From the NCBI GenBank assembly GCA_002256145.1, contig NKIP01000008.1:62001-126000 (forward strand): 64,000 nt of DNA, given 5' to 3'. This DNA is from Comamonadaceae bacterium PBBC1. Lineage in GTDB: Bacteria; Pseudomonadota; Gammaproteobacteria; Burkholderiales; Burkholderiaceae_C. Below are positions 1 through 8,359 of the stretch, piece after piece (position 1 is the stretch's first letter; the number at the start of each line of letters is the position of its first letter). Position numbers and translations under genes: made by a program. Below the pieces are notes generated by a model that saw nothing but the letters and a program-made list of their open reading frames with translations, made no database searches and was not told the origin of the DNA.

Positions 1-219
1 GACAAAGTCAAGTTCTACAAGACTCCAGATTCAATCTTGCAAGATCAACTGAAAATTTGGTCTGAAATTCTTGAGAAAAAATCTGCTGAAAACCCCTTGT
101 TCAAGGAAATCGTGGCTTCGCAAAAAGCATTTGCGCAGCGTGCTGTCAAGTGGGAGCAAGACACGATCATCAGCCGTCGTATGGCTGTGAATCATTTCTT
201 CGGCGCCAAAAAGGCCTGA
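1..219 (+). CDS. dctP: TRAP transporter solute receptor, C-terminal part (cut by window edge)
   Basis: The reading frame is open at the left edge and ends in TGA at 217-219, leaving the last 72 residues. They are charged and helical, ending FFGAKKA, as expected for the C-terminal helices of a TRAP periplasmic receptor. The fragment alone carries no diagnostic motif. The assignment rests on the two genes that follow in the same direction, which are a TRAP small and large permease. In this family the receptor binds a carboxylate in the periplasm and hands it to the DctQM complex. Its substrate cannot be read from this fragment. Confidence 0.7.
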   Translation, partial: DKVKFYKTPDSILQDQLKIWSEILEKKSAENPLFKEIVASQKAFAQRAVKWEQDTIISRRMAVNHFFGAKKA

Positions 220-240
220 TCGTTTGAGTTGATCCAACCC

Positions 241-276
241 ATCAGCCATCCGGCAACACCGGATGGCTGATTTACT
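241..276 (+). terminator. Hairpin terminator between TRAP receptor and permease genes
   Basis: A perfect 13-bp inverted repeat (241-253 against 259-271) encloses a 5-nt loop and is followed by a T-rich stretch. It lies between the receptor stop codon and the dctQ start. It fits an intrinsic terminator or attenuator that would make receptor transcripts more abundant than permease transcripts. The T-tract is short, so termination may be partial. Confidence 0.75.
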
Positions 277-291
277 TATGTGATCCCTGAT

Positions 292-918
292 ATGCAAAAA
301 TTGTTGTTGGCAATCGACAAAATCAGCACCTGGATTGGCCAATTTTTTTCATGGCTGATTGTGGCGTTGACTCTCATGATTTCGTGGGAAGTTTTCTCGC
401 GATATGCGCTTGACGATCCCCACCCTTGGGCTTTTGATGTGATGAGCATGATGTATGGCTCGCTCTTCATGATGGCAGGTGCTTACACCTTGTCCAAAAA
501 TGGCCATGTGCGAGGCGATGTACTTTACGGATTTTTCCCGCCACGTCTTCAAGCTTGGTTTGACTTGATTCTGTACATTCTTTTCTTTATTCCGGGTGTT
601 GTGGCTCTGGCCTACGCCGGTTACGGCTTTGCCGCTGAGTCCTGGGCCATCAGTGAACATTCCAACATCACGGCCAATGGCCCACCGGTATATCCCTTTA
701 AAACCATTTTGCCAATTGCTGGTGCGTTTTTGTTGGCGCAAGGTTTGGTGGAAATCGTTCGATGCATTGTTTGTATCAAGCAAGGCGAATGGCCTTCACG
801 TGGCGATGACGTGGACGAGGTTGATGTCGAAAAACTCAAGGAAATGGTCAACGTCAAGGACGAGGACATTGCCAAACTTGATGCGCTGGTAACTGCTGGC
901 AAGGGAACTCACAAATGA
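292..918 (+). CDS. dctQ: TRAP transporter small permease subunit
   Basis: This 208-residue protein has four predicted membrane helices, and the stretch AYTLSKNGHVRGD is the typical DctQ signature after the second helix. DctQ pairs with the large permease DctM in the inner membrane to form a sodium-driven carboxylate importer. The ATG at 292 is preferred to a GTG at 280. Neither has a clear ribosome binding site, which suggests coupling with upstream translation or weak initiation. The acidic C-terminal tail (about residues 165-208) is longer than usual. The gene overlaps the next by 4 bp (ATGA). Confidence 0.88.
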   Translation: MQKLLLAIDKISTWIGQFFSWLIVALTLMISWEVFSRYALDDPHPWAFDVMSMMYGSLFMMAGAYTLSKNGHVRGDVLYGFFPPRLQAWFDLILYILFFIPGVVALAYAGYGFAAESWAISEHSNITANGPPVYPFKTILPIAGAFLLAQGLVEIVRCIVCIKQGEWPSRGDDVDEVDVEKLKEMVNVKDEDIAKLDALVTAGKGTHK

Positions 919-2867
919 AAAAAGAAGTCTGGTTTGGCTTGACGATCATGGCGTTGGTCGTTTTGGCCTCATTTATATTGCTGCCTTCGCCCTCCGAAAT
1001 GACCAATGGACACGTGGGCTTGCTGATGTTGGCACTGGTTGTGGTGGCGATCATGTTGGGTTTTCCAACCGCCTTCACCCTGATGGGCATGGGCATGATC
1101 TTTGCTTGGATTGCCTACCGCAGTCAGAACCCCGATCTGGCGGTTAACCAAACGTTGGACTTGATGGTTCAGCGTGCTTATTCGGTCATGTCCAACGACG
1201 TGCTGATTTCGATCCCCTTGTTCGTGTTCATGGGCTACCTTATTGAACGCGCCAATCTGATTGAAAAACTGTTCAAGAGCATGCACTTGGCCATGGCCCG
1301 TGTGCCAGGCTCCTTGGCTGTGGCCACCATCGTCACTTGCGCCATCTTCGCGACCGCCACGGGCATCGTGGGTGCGGTGGTCACGCTCATGGGCTTGCTG
1401 GCGTTGCCTGCCATGCTTCGCGCAGGTTACAGCGTGCAGCTGTCGGCCGGTGCAATCACTGCGGGTGGATGTTTGGGTATTTTGATTCCGCCATCGGTCA
1501 TGTTGATCGTTTATGGTGCGACGGCTGGTGTGTCGGTGGTCAAGTTGTATGCCGGTGCATTTTTCCCAGGCATCATGCTGGCCACTTTGTATGTTCTTTA
1601 CGTGGTCATTTTGGCCAAAATCAAACCCCACATGGCTCCCCCCATGTCGGCTGAGGACCGCATAGTGCCCTTGCCCGCTTTTGCACAAGTCGTGTCAACA
1701 GAGGTGAGCAACACCGTGTTGCCAGGCTTGATCGGTGCCATCAAGGGCAAGCGCAATGCCGCTGTCCCCATGCGCGAATTGCTCAACCATTTGGGCATCG
1801 CTTTGCTTCCTCTTTTGGCAGTGGCTGCCATCATGGGCACGATTTACTTCAAAGTCACAGCGCCTTTGCCACCCGAAGTGGTGGAAGGTGTTGTGGCCAT
1901 GGGCGGGGAACTGGTCGATTCTGCAGAAGAGAGCGATGAAGGTGGTTTGGCAGAGCCTCCGGGTGATGATTTGCAAACCCCACCAGGCACTGAAAAGTCT
2001 GCAGCGCCCGCAGCTGATAAGGCACCTGCTGAAATGGCTGCCAAAGAAGCCGCGCCTTCAACCGCACCAGCTGCTTCAACAGTCGAGGCCACTGCCACAG
2101 CTGGGGAGCGTCAAGCGGCTCCCCTGTCTTTCTGGATTGGGTTGGCCAGCTGTGCAGTGGCTTTGGCCATCTTCTATGCTTACTTCAGCTTTGTGCGCCT
2201 TGAAATCTTCAAGATGCTGCTGGGTTCGTTCTTCCCATTGGCGCTGATGATTCTGGCTGTGCTGGGCACCATTGTGTTTGGTTTGGCCACGCCAACCGAA
2301 GCGGCGGCCATGGGTTCCCTCGGTGGTTTGTTGTTGGCTGCAGCTTACCGACGGCTGAACTATGTGGTGCTGCGCGAGTCGGTTTATCTCACGGCCAAAA
2401 CCAGCGCCATGGTGTGCTGGTTGTTTGTGGGCTCGAGCATCTTCTCAGCAGCCTTTGCCCTGCTTGGTGGACAAGAGATCATCAACAGCTGGGTCTTGGG
2501 CATGGACCTGACGCCAGTACAGTTCATGATCTTGGCGCAAGTGGTCATTTTCTTGCTGGGCTGGCCTTTGGAGTGGACTGAGATCATCGTGATTTTTATG
2601 CCGATCTTCATCCCCTTGTTGCCTCACTTCGGCATCGATCCGCTGTTCTTCGGCTTGTTGGTGGCCCTGAACTTGCAGACCGCATTCCTGAGCCCCCCCG
2701 TGGCCATGGCGGCGTTCTACCTGAAGGGCGTGAGCCCACCCCACGTCACCTTGAACCAGATTTTTGCAGGCATGCTGCCCTTCATGGCCATCCAGGTGTT
2801 TGCGATCGTGCTGCTCTACATGTTCCCGGCCATCGGCATGTGGTTGCCTGAAGTTCTTTACAAGTAA
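915..2867 (+). CDS. dctM: TRAP transporter large permease subunit with long insert
   Basis: A 650-residue, very hydrophobic protein of the DctM family, the translocating subunit of the TRAP importer. Conserved segments include the GILIPPS motif near residue 188 and a second IPLLPHFGID segment near the end. Typical DctM proteins are about 430 residues. The excess lies in the middle: a loop and extra hydrophobic segment at about 240-330, then an Ala/Pro/Glu-rich hydrophilic stretch at about 330-403. Long versions of this kind are known among TRAP proteins annotated for mannitol or chloroaromatic compounds. The start codon overlaps the dctQ stop, so translation is coupled. Confidence 0.88.
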   Translation: MKKEVWFGLTIMALVVLASFILLPSPSEMTNGHVGLLMLALVVVAIMLGFPTAFTLMGMGMIFAWIAYRSQNPDLAVNQTLDLMVQRAYSVMSNDVLISIPLFVFMGYLIERANLIEKLFKSMHLAMARVPGSLAVATIVTCAIFATATGIVGAVVTLMGLLALPAMLRAGYSVQLSAGAITAGGCLGILIPPSVMLIVYGATAGVSVVKLYAGAFFPGIMLATLYVLYVVILAKIKPHMAPPMSAEDRIVPLPAFAQVVSTEVSNTVLPGLIGAIKGKRNAAVPMRELLNHLGIALLPLLAVAAIMGTIYFKVTAPLPPEVVEGVVAMGGELVDSAEESDEGGLAEPPGDDLQTPPGTEKSAAPAADKAPAEMAAKEAAPSTAPAASTVEATATAGERQAAPLSFWIGLASCAVALAIFYAYFSFVRLEIFKMLLGSFFPLALMILAVLGTIVFGLATPTEAAAMGSLGGLLLAAAYRRLNYVVLRESVYLTAKTSAMVCWLFVGSSIFSAAFALLGGQEIINSWVLGMDLTPVQFMILAQVVIFLLGWPLEWTEIIVIFMPIFIPLLPHFGIDPLFFGLLVALNLQTAFLSPPVAMAAFYLKGVSPPHVTLNQIFAGMLPFMAIQVFAIVLLYMFPAIGMWLPEVLYK

Positions 2868-2879
2868 ACACCTTCGCAC

Positions 2880-2925
2880 AGGCCAATACAAACCAAGCAC
2901 AGTCTTGGTGTGTGTTGGCCTTTTT
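2880..2925 (+). terminator. Intrinsic terminator after the TRAP operon
   Basis: An 18-bp stem with two mismatches (2880-2897 against 2904-2921) runs directly into five T residues. It stands just after the dctM stop codon and closes the TRAP operon before the formate dehydrogenase region. Confidence 0.8.
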
Positions 2926-2958
2926 CATGGCGTCTGTTGTGCTCAGTTCAAACAAGAG

Positions 2959-2975
2959 CATGAAACGTTTTCATG
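2959..2975. promoter_or_regulatory. Palindrome upstream of the formate dehydrogenase operon
   Basis: CATGAAA, a 3-nt spacer and TTTCATG form a perfect inverted repeat about 105 bp before the first gene of the operon. It could be an operator for an unidentified regulator. No regulator gene sits next to the operon in this window. Confidence 0.35.
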
Positions 2976-3031
2976 TAAGGGTTATTACAGTGTGAATGCG
3001 CTGGCTTGTCGTTAAGATCACGTATGCAAAA

Positions 3032-3051
3032 AATTGCCTATCTTGGCAATT
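3032..3051. promoter_or_regulatory. Second palindrome close to the start of the formate dehydrogenase operon
   Basis: AATTGCC, a 6-nt spacer and GGCAATT form a perfect inverted repeat whose right arm ends 27 bp before the ATG at 3079. It may be an operator, or a hairpin in the 5' leader of the mRNA. A ribosome binding site (CAGGAG) follows at 3067-3072. Confidence 0.4.
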
Positions 3052-3078
3052 CGCTTTTGAAACCATCAGGAGTCTCAG

Positions 3079-3285
3079 ATGTCTTCCAAAACTTCTTTTT
3101 TATCGCGTCGTGGCCTGTTTTCCGGGGCTGCAACCGTTGGTGTTGTCGCAGCAGCTACGGCTGTATTGCCCGGCGTGGTCAAGCCTACAGCGCAAGTGGC
3201 TGCGGCTTTACCCAAACCGACACGCGGCGGTGGTTACACGCTGAGCGAGCACGTTCAGCAGTACTACAAGACCACCCGCGTCTGA
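3079..3285 (+). CDS. Small Tat-signal protein of the formate dehydrogenase region
   Basis: A 68-residue protein with a twin-arginine signal (SRRGLFSG near residues 9-16) followed by an Ala/Val-rich hydrophobic stretch and a short C-terminal part ending YYKTTRV. It matches the short family known as formate dehydrogenase region Tat target, found next to periplasmic formate dehydrogenases. Its biochemical role is not established. It may escort or stabilise the enzyme during export. It is the first gene of the operon and has a good ribosome binding site. Confidence 0.8.
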   Translation: MSSKTSFLSRRGLFSGAATVGVVAAATAVLPGVVKPTAQVAAALPKPTRGGGYTLSEHVQQYYKTTRV

Positions 3286-3331
3286 ACCTGATTTCATTTT
3301 CATTTCTGTTCACCCTCAACTGGAGCACTCC

Positions 3332-6292
3332 ATGTTGCTGACTAAAAAACAAACGGGCACCACCGGTGCCGTCTCCTCGCCATTCATTCACAGCCTGCGC
3401 CGTGGTTTGTCTCAGGCCTTGCCCACTTTGGATCGCCGCAGCTTTTTGCGCCGTTCGGGTTTGGGTGTGGGTGTCGGGTTGGCCGCATCGCAACTGAGCT
3501 TGGTGCAAAAAGCCCAAGCTGCCACCGGCGCTGCCATTGTTGGCGCTGGCAAGGTCGAAGTCAAACGCACCATTTGCACCCACTGCTCAGTGGGTTGTGC
3601 GGTCGATGCGGTGGTGGAGAACGGCGTCTGGGTGCGCCAAGAAGCTGTGTTTGATTCGCCCATCAACTTGGGTGCGCATTGCGCCAAAGGCGCTGCCTTG
3701 CGCGAGCACGGCCATGGTGAGTACCGCCTGCGTTACCCCATGAAGCTGGTCAACGGCAAATACGAGCGCATCAGCTGGGACACAGCCCTCACCGAAATCA
3801 GCGCCAAGATGCTGGAGCTGAAAAAAGCCAGCGGTCCTGACAGCGTTTACTTCATTGGCTCGTCCAAACACAACAACGAACAGGCCTATTTGCTGCGCAA
3901 GTTCGTGAGCTTCTGGGGCACCAACAACTGCGACCATCAGGCCCGTATTTGCCACTCCACAACCGTGGCCGGTGTGGCCAACACCTGGGGTTATGGTGCC
4001 ATGACCAACTCGTACAACGACATGCAAAACAGCAAGGTCGCTTTGTACATCGGATCCAACGCCGCCGAAGCGCACCCTGTGTCGATGCTGCACATGCTGC
4101 ACGCCAAAGAAAACGGCTGCAAGATGATCGTGGTCGACCCACGCTTCACCCGCACTGCCGCCAAAGCCGACGAGTACGTTCGCATCCGCTCTGGCACCGA
4201 CATCCCATTCCTGTTTGGTGTGCTGTACCACATCTTTAAAAACGGCTGGGAAGACAAAAAATACATCAACGATCGTGTCTATGGCATGGACGCGATCAAG
4301 ACCGAAGTGCTGGCCAAGTGGACACCCGACAAGGTGGAAGAGGCCTGTGGCGTCAAAGAAGATCAAGTCTTCAAGATTGCCAAGATGCTGCACGAGAACA
4401 ACCCCGGCACCATCGTCTGGTGCATGGGCCAAACCCAGCACACCATCGGCAACGCCATCGTGCGTGCTTCTTGCATTTTGCAATTGGCATTGGGCAACGT
4501 CGGCAAGACCGGTGGCGGCACCAACATTTTCCGCGGTCATGACAACGTGCAAGGCGCGACCGACGTCGGCCCCAACCCTGACTCACTGCCCGGCTACTAC
4601 GGCTTGGCCGAAGGCTCCTGGAAGCACTTCGCCAAGGCTTGGGGTGTCGACTTTGAGTGGATCAAAAAGCAGTTCGCCAGCCCCGCCATGATGGGCAAGA
4701 ACGGCATCACTGTGTCCCGCTGGATCGACGGTGTGCTTGAAAACAACGAACTGATCGACCAAGACAGCAACTTGCGCGGCGTGTTTTATTGGGGCCACGC
4801 ACCCAACTCTCAGACCCGTGGTCTGGACATGAAACGAGCCATGGACAAGCTGGACTTGTTGGTGGTGGTGGACCCCTATCCATCGGCCACAGCCGCCATG
4901 GCCGCCATGCCCGGCAAAGCCGAAGACCTGAACCCCAACCGCGCCGTGTACCTGTTGCCCGCCGCGACCCAGTTCGAAACCAGCGGCTCTTGCACCGCCT
5001 CCAACCGCTCTTTGCAGTGGCGCGAGAAGGTCATCGAGCCCTTGTGGGAAAGCCGCTCCGATCACATGATCATGCACCAGTTCGCCGAGAAGCTGGGCTT
5101 TGCCAAAGAGCTGTCCAAGAACTACAAAATGCAAAAGGTCGGCGGCATGGACGAGCCCATGCCTGAAGACATCCTGCGCGAAATCAACAAGTGCGTCTGG
5201 ACCATTGGTTACACCGGTCAAAGCCCTGAGCGCCTGAAGGCCCACATGAAGAACATGAACGTGTTCGACGTGAAAACCCTCAAGGCCAAAGGCGGCAAAG
5301 ACAAGGAAACTGGCTACGACTTCACCGGCGACTACTTCGGTTTGCCCTGGCCTTGCTACGGCACGCCAGAACTCAAGCATCCTGGCTCACCCAACCTTTA
5401 CGACACCTCCAAGCACGTCATGGACGGCGGCGGTAACTTCCGCGCCAACTTTGGTGTGGAACGCGAAGGCAAGAGCTTGTTGGCTGAAGACGGTTCGCAC
5501 TCCATGGGTGCGGACATCACCACCGGCTATCCAGAACTCGACCACATCCTGCTCAAGAAGCTGGGCTGGTGGGACGAGCTGACGGAAGCTGAAAAAACAG
5601 CAGCCGATGGCAAAAACTGGAAGACCGACTCGTCGGGCGGCATGATCCGTGTGTTCATGAAAGGCCATGGCTGCCATCCCTTTGGCAACGCCAAAGCGCG
5701 GGCCGTGGTGTGGAACTTCCCCGACCCGATTCCTCAGCACCGCGAGCCTTTGTACGGCACCCGTCCGGACATGATGGCCAAGTACCCCACGCACGACGAT
5801 AAAAAAGCGTTCTGGCGTCTGCCCACCCTGTACAAAACCGTGCAGGACAAGAACATCGCCGACAAAGCGCACGAGAAGTACCCACTCATCCTGACCTCTG
5901 GCCGTTTGGTCGAGTACGAAGGTGGCGGCGAAGAAACCCGCTCCAACCCCTGGTTGGCCGAGTTGCAGCAAGAAGCCTTTGTCGAGATCAATCCGAAGAC
6001 AGCGGCAGACCGCGGCATTCGCAACGGCGACCGCGTGTGGTTGTTGGGTGCGACCGGTGCCCGCCTGAATGTGCAGGCTTTGGTCACCGAACGCGTGGAC
6101 ACCGGCACCGTCTGGATGCCTTTCCACTTCTCGGGTCGTTGGCAAGGTGCGGACATGCTGGCGCACTACCCCAAGGGTGCAGCGCCCATCGTGCGCGGCG
6201 AGGCGGTCAACACCGCCACCACTTACGGTTATGACAGCGTCACCATGATGCAAGAGACCAAGACCACCATCTGCAACATCGAAAAAGCCTAA
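3332..6292 (+). CDS. fdhA: Formate dehydrogenase catalytic (alpha) subunit
   Basis: A 986-residue molybdopterin oxidoreductase that oxidises formate to CO2. Residues 35-52 hold a Tat signal (DRRSFLRRSG), so the folded enzyme is exported to the periplasm. Cys82, Cys85, Cys89 and Cys117 form the N-terminal [4Fe-4S] site. The active-site pair is Cys207-His208 (motif ARICHS). The codon is TGC, so this is a cysteine and not a selenocysteine enzyme. The C-terminal part is the molybdopterin dinucleotide binding domain. Whether the metal is Mo or W cannot be read from sequence. The Fe-S subunit gene follows after 18 bp. Confidence 0.96.
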   Translation: MLLTKKQTGTTGAVSSPFIHSLRRGLSQALPTLDRRSFLRRSGLGVGVGLAASQLSLVQKAQAATGAAIVGAGKVEVKRTICTHCSVGCAVDAVVENGVWVRQEAVFDSPINLGAHCAKGAALREHGHGEYRLRYPMKLVNGKYERISWDTALTEISAKMLELKKASGPDSVYFIGSSKHNNEQAYLLRKFVSFWGTNNCDHQARICHSTTVAGVANTWGYGAMTNSYNDMQNSKVALYIGSNAAEAHPVSMLHMLHAKENGCKMIVVDPRFTRTAAKADEYVRIRSGTDIPFLFGVLYHIFKNGWEDKKYINDRVYGMDAIKTEVLAKWTPDKVEEACGVKEDQVFKIAKMLHENNPGTIVWCMGQTQHTIGNAIVRASCILQLALGNVGKTGGGTNIFRGHDNVQGATDVGPNPDSLPGYYGLAEGSWKHFAKAWGVDFEWIKKQFASPAMMGKNGITVSRWIDGVLENNELIDQDSNLRGVFYWGHAPNSQTRGLDMKRAMDKLDLLVVVDPYPSATAAMAAMPGKAEDLNPNRAVYLLPAATQFETSGSCTASNRSLQWREKVIEPLWESRSDHMIMHQFAEKLGFAKELSKNYKMQKVGGMDEPMPEDILREINKCVWTIGYTGQSPERLKAHMKNMNVFDVKTLKAKGGKDKETGYDFTGDYFGLPWPCYGTPELKHPGSPNLYDTSKHVMDGGGNFRANFGVEREGKSLLAEDGSHSMGADITTGYPELDHILLKKLGWWDELTEAEKTAADGKNWKTDSSGGMIRVFMKGHGCHPFGNAKARAVVWNFPDPIPQHREPLYGTRPDMMAKYPTHDDKKAFWRLPTLYKTVQDKNIADKAHEKYPLILTSGRLVEYEGGGEETRSNPWLAELQQEAFVEINPKTAADRGIRNGDRVWLLGATGARLNVQALVTERVDTGTVWMPFHFSGRWQGADMLAHYPKGAAPIVRGEAVNTATTYGYDSVTMMQETKTTICNIEKA

Positions 6293-6310
6293 GCGCATCA
6301 GGAGAACACG

Positions 6311-6922
6311 ATGGCACGAATGAAATTTATTTGCGATGCAGAGCGCTGCATCGAATGCAACGGCTGCGTGACCGCTTGCAAAAACGAGCACGAAGTTCCA
6401 TGGGGCGTGAACCGCCGCCGAGTGGTCACCTTGAATGACGGCGTACCCGGTGAGAAGTCGATCTCGGTCGCTTGCATGCACTGCTCTGATGCACCTTGCA
6501 TGGCCGTTTGCCCGGTCAACTGCTTTTATAAAACCGAAGAAGGCGTGGTCTTGCACGACAAGGATATTTGCATTGGCTGCGGCTACTGCTCTTATGCATG
6601 TCCGTTTGGCGCTCCGCAATTCCCGTCCAACGGCACTTTTGGCTTGCGCGGCAAGATGGACAAGTGCACCTTCTGTGCCGGTGGCCCCGAAGAGCACGGC
6701 AGCCAGTCCGAGTTCGAGAAATACGGCCGCAACCGTTTGGCCGAAGGCAAGTTGCCTGCTTGCGCAGAGATGTGCTCGACCAAGGCGCTGCTTGCCGGGG
6801 ACGGCGATGTCATCACCGATATCCTGCGTGGCCGTGTGATCAGCCGTGGCAAGGGTGCAGAAGTCTGGGGCTGGGGCACTGCTTACGGCAACCAAGCCCA
6901 ACCCGCCAAACAAGGAGCCTGA
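6311..6922 (+). CDS. fdhB: Formate dehydrogenase iron-sulfur (beta) subunit
   Basis: This 203-residue ferredoxin-like subunit relays electrons from the catalytic subunit to the cytochrome b. Four cysteine clusters are visible: CIECNGC near residue 14, CMHCSDAPC with CPVNC, CIGCGYC with a following CPFG, and a final CTFC. These match the four [4Fe-4S] centres of the family. It has no signal peptide of its own, so it is presumably exported bound to the Tat-signal alpha subunit. A strong ribosome binding site (AGGAGA) precedes the ATG. Confidence 0.94.
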   Translation: MARMKFICDAERCIECNGCVTACKNEHEVPWGVNRRRVVTLNDGVPGEKSISVACMHCSDAPCMAVCPVNCFYKTEEGVVLHDKDICIGCGYCSYACPFGAPQFPSNGTFGLRGKMDKCTFCAGGPEEHGSQSEFEKYGRNRLAEGKLPACAEMCSTKALLAGDGDVITDILRGRVISRGKGAEVWGWGTAYGNQAQPAKQGA

Positions 6923-6924
6923 AC

Positions 6925-7149
6925 ATGAAAGCAGCTTTCATCATTTGCAGTGTTGCCTTGTTGGCCGCTTGCGGCGAAAAACCGCAAGAGGTCAAGGGTG
7001 TGCGAACCGACAAGCCGCCTTACAGCGGCACGGGCGTGGCCTCTTTCACTGAACCTGGCTGGAAAGCCGGAGACAAAGACGGCTGGGCCAACCACCTCAA
7101 GGCCCGTGCCACTTACGGCATGAACGACCACGTCCGCGCACCCAAGTGA
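6925..7149 (+). CDS. Small lipoprotein within the formate dehydrogenase operon
   Basis: A 74-residue protein starting 2 bp after the fdhB stop, with a ribosome binding site (AAGGAG) inside the end of fdhB. A short hydrophobic signal ends in the lipobox LAAC, so it should be lipid-anchored at the periplasmic face. The mature part contains PPYSGTG and GWANHLKARATYGMND. No known family was recognised. Its place between the Fe-S and cytochrome b genes suggests a structural or assembly role for the enzyme. That is inference from position only. Confidence 0.75.
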   Translation: MKAAFIICSVALLAACGEKPQEVKGVRTDKPPYSGTGVASFTEPGWKAGDKDGWANHLKARATYGMNDHVRAPK

Positions 7150-7166
7150 GCGCCAAGGAGAAGTTC

Positions 7167-8345
7167 ATGCGCCGCATGTTATTGACTTTGGGACTGACCA
7201 TGGCGGTGATGGGTGTCTGCGCCCAAACGCCTGCCCCTGCAGCTCCTGCATCTGCGTCATCGCCCGCTGCCCAGGCTGAATCCAGCCTGGGTGTGAAAAG
7301 CGGCAACGTTTTTCAATTGGCACCCGGCGCTGACGCGGATGCCAAATACAAAGACCAAACCAACGCTGAGCGTGGCCAGGTGCAACCCGGCAACAATGCG
7401 CCCATGTGGCGTGCGGTGGGCCAGGGCGTGACGGGTTACACCAGTCTGCCCAAGAGTCAGGCCCCTGAAGCGGGCAACCTGATTCAGCCTTTTGTGCAGT
7501 ACCCTGGTTCTCGCTTGGCCTCGGCCGGGGAATCGTGGCGACAGGTACGAAACAACATCGTGATTCCTTATGGCGCAGCTTTGTTGTTGATTGCCGTGGG
7601 TGCGATGGCGCTGTTTTATTTCAGCAAGGGCACGATGGAATTGCACGGCCAGGAAACCGGCCGCAAGATTGAGCGGTTCACACCCTTCGAGCGCTCGGCC
7701 CACTGGGCCAATGCCATCGCGTTTTGCGCACTGGCCATTTCCGGCATCGTCATGGCCTATGGCAAGTTCTTTTTGTTGCCCCTCATTGGCAGCACCTTGT
7801 TTGGCTGGTTGACCTACGCCTTGAAGAACCTTCACAACTTTTCCGGGCCGCTGTTTGCGGTGTCCTTGGTGGTGGTGTTTGTCACTTTCCTGAAGGACAA
7901 CCTGCCCAGCAAGGACGATGTGGTCTGGTTGCTCAAGGGGGGTGGCTTGTTCTCAGGCACCGAAGTGCCTTCGCACCGCTTCAATGCCGGTGAAAAGGTG
8001 GTGTTCTGGGGCGGTGTGTTGTTCCTCGGTTTGATCGTGGTGGCTTCTGGCTTGGTGCTGGACAAGCTCATTCCCGGTCTGATCTATGAGCGCAGCACGA
8101 TGCAGATCGCCAACCTGATTCATGGCGTTGCCACATTGTTCATGATGGCCATGTTCATTGGTCACATTTACATGGGCACGATCGGCATGCGCGGTGCTTA
8201 CAAAGCCATGCGCGAAGGCTATGTGGATGAAACTTGGGCCAAAGAACACCACGAACTTTGGTACAAGGACATCAAGTCCGGCAAGATTCCGGCGCAACGC
8301 TCTGTGCCTGCATCGGCTACCCCCGCTAAAACGGCTTCTGTTTGA
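7167..8345 (+). CDS. fdhC: Formate dehydrogenase cytochrome b (gamma) subunit
   Basis: A 392-residue protein with a signal peptide (residues 1-20), a periplasmic N-terminal region of about 115 residues, and then a cytochrome b561-like core with four membrane helices. Histidines in ERSAHWAN, LHNFSG, LIHGVA and GHIYMG are the probable haem b ligands. The subunit anchors the enzyme and passes electrons to quinone. The ATG at 7167 is chosen over a GTG at 7146 because an AAGGAG site lies 6 bp before it. The long N-terminal domain is common to the FDH gamma family of betaproteobacteria. Confidence 0.92.
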   Translation: MRRMLLTLGLTMAVMGVCAQTPAPAAPASASSPAAQAESSLGVKSGNVFQLAPGADADAKYKDQTNAERGQVQPGNNAPMWRAVGQGVTGYTSLPKSQAPEAGNLIQPFVQYPGSRLASAGESWRQVRNNIVIPYGAALLLIAVGAMALFYFSKGTMELHGQETGRKIERFTPFERSAHWANAIAFCALAISGIVMAYGKFFLLPLIGSTLFGWLTYALKNLHNFSGPLFAVSLVVVFVTFLKDNLPSKDDVVWLLKGGGLFSGTEVPSHRFNAGEKVVFWGGVLFLGLIVVASGLVLDKLIPGLIYERSTMQIANLIHGVATLFMMAMFIGHIYMGTIGMRGAYKAMREGYVDETWAKEHHELWYKDIKSGKIPAQRSVPASATPAKTASV

Positions 8346-8359
8346 GCCAGGAGAACACC

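Noticed and set aside
3950-3952. Possible selenocysteine at the formate dehydrogenase active site
   Set aside because: The codon is TGC (Cys), not TGA, and no SECIS-like need arises.
5387-6913. Long open frame (508 codons) antisense to fdhA/fdhB
   Set aside because: It overlaps two certain enzymes on the opposite strand, has no signal or family motif and is rich in His/Val/Gly as expected for the reverse of GC-rich coding DNA.
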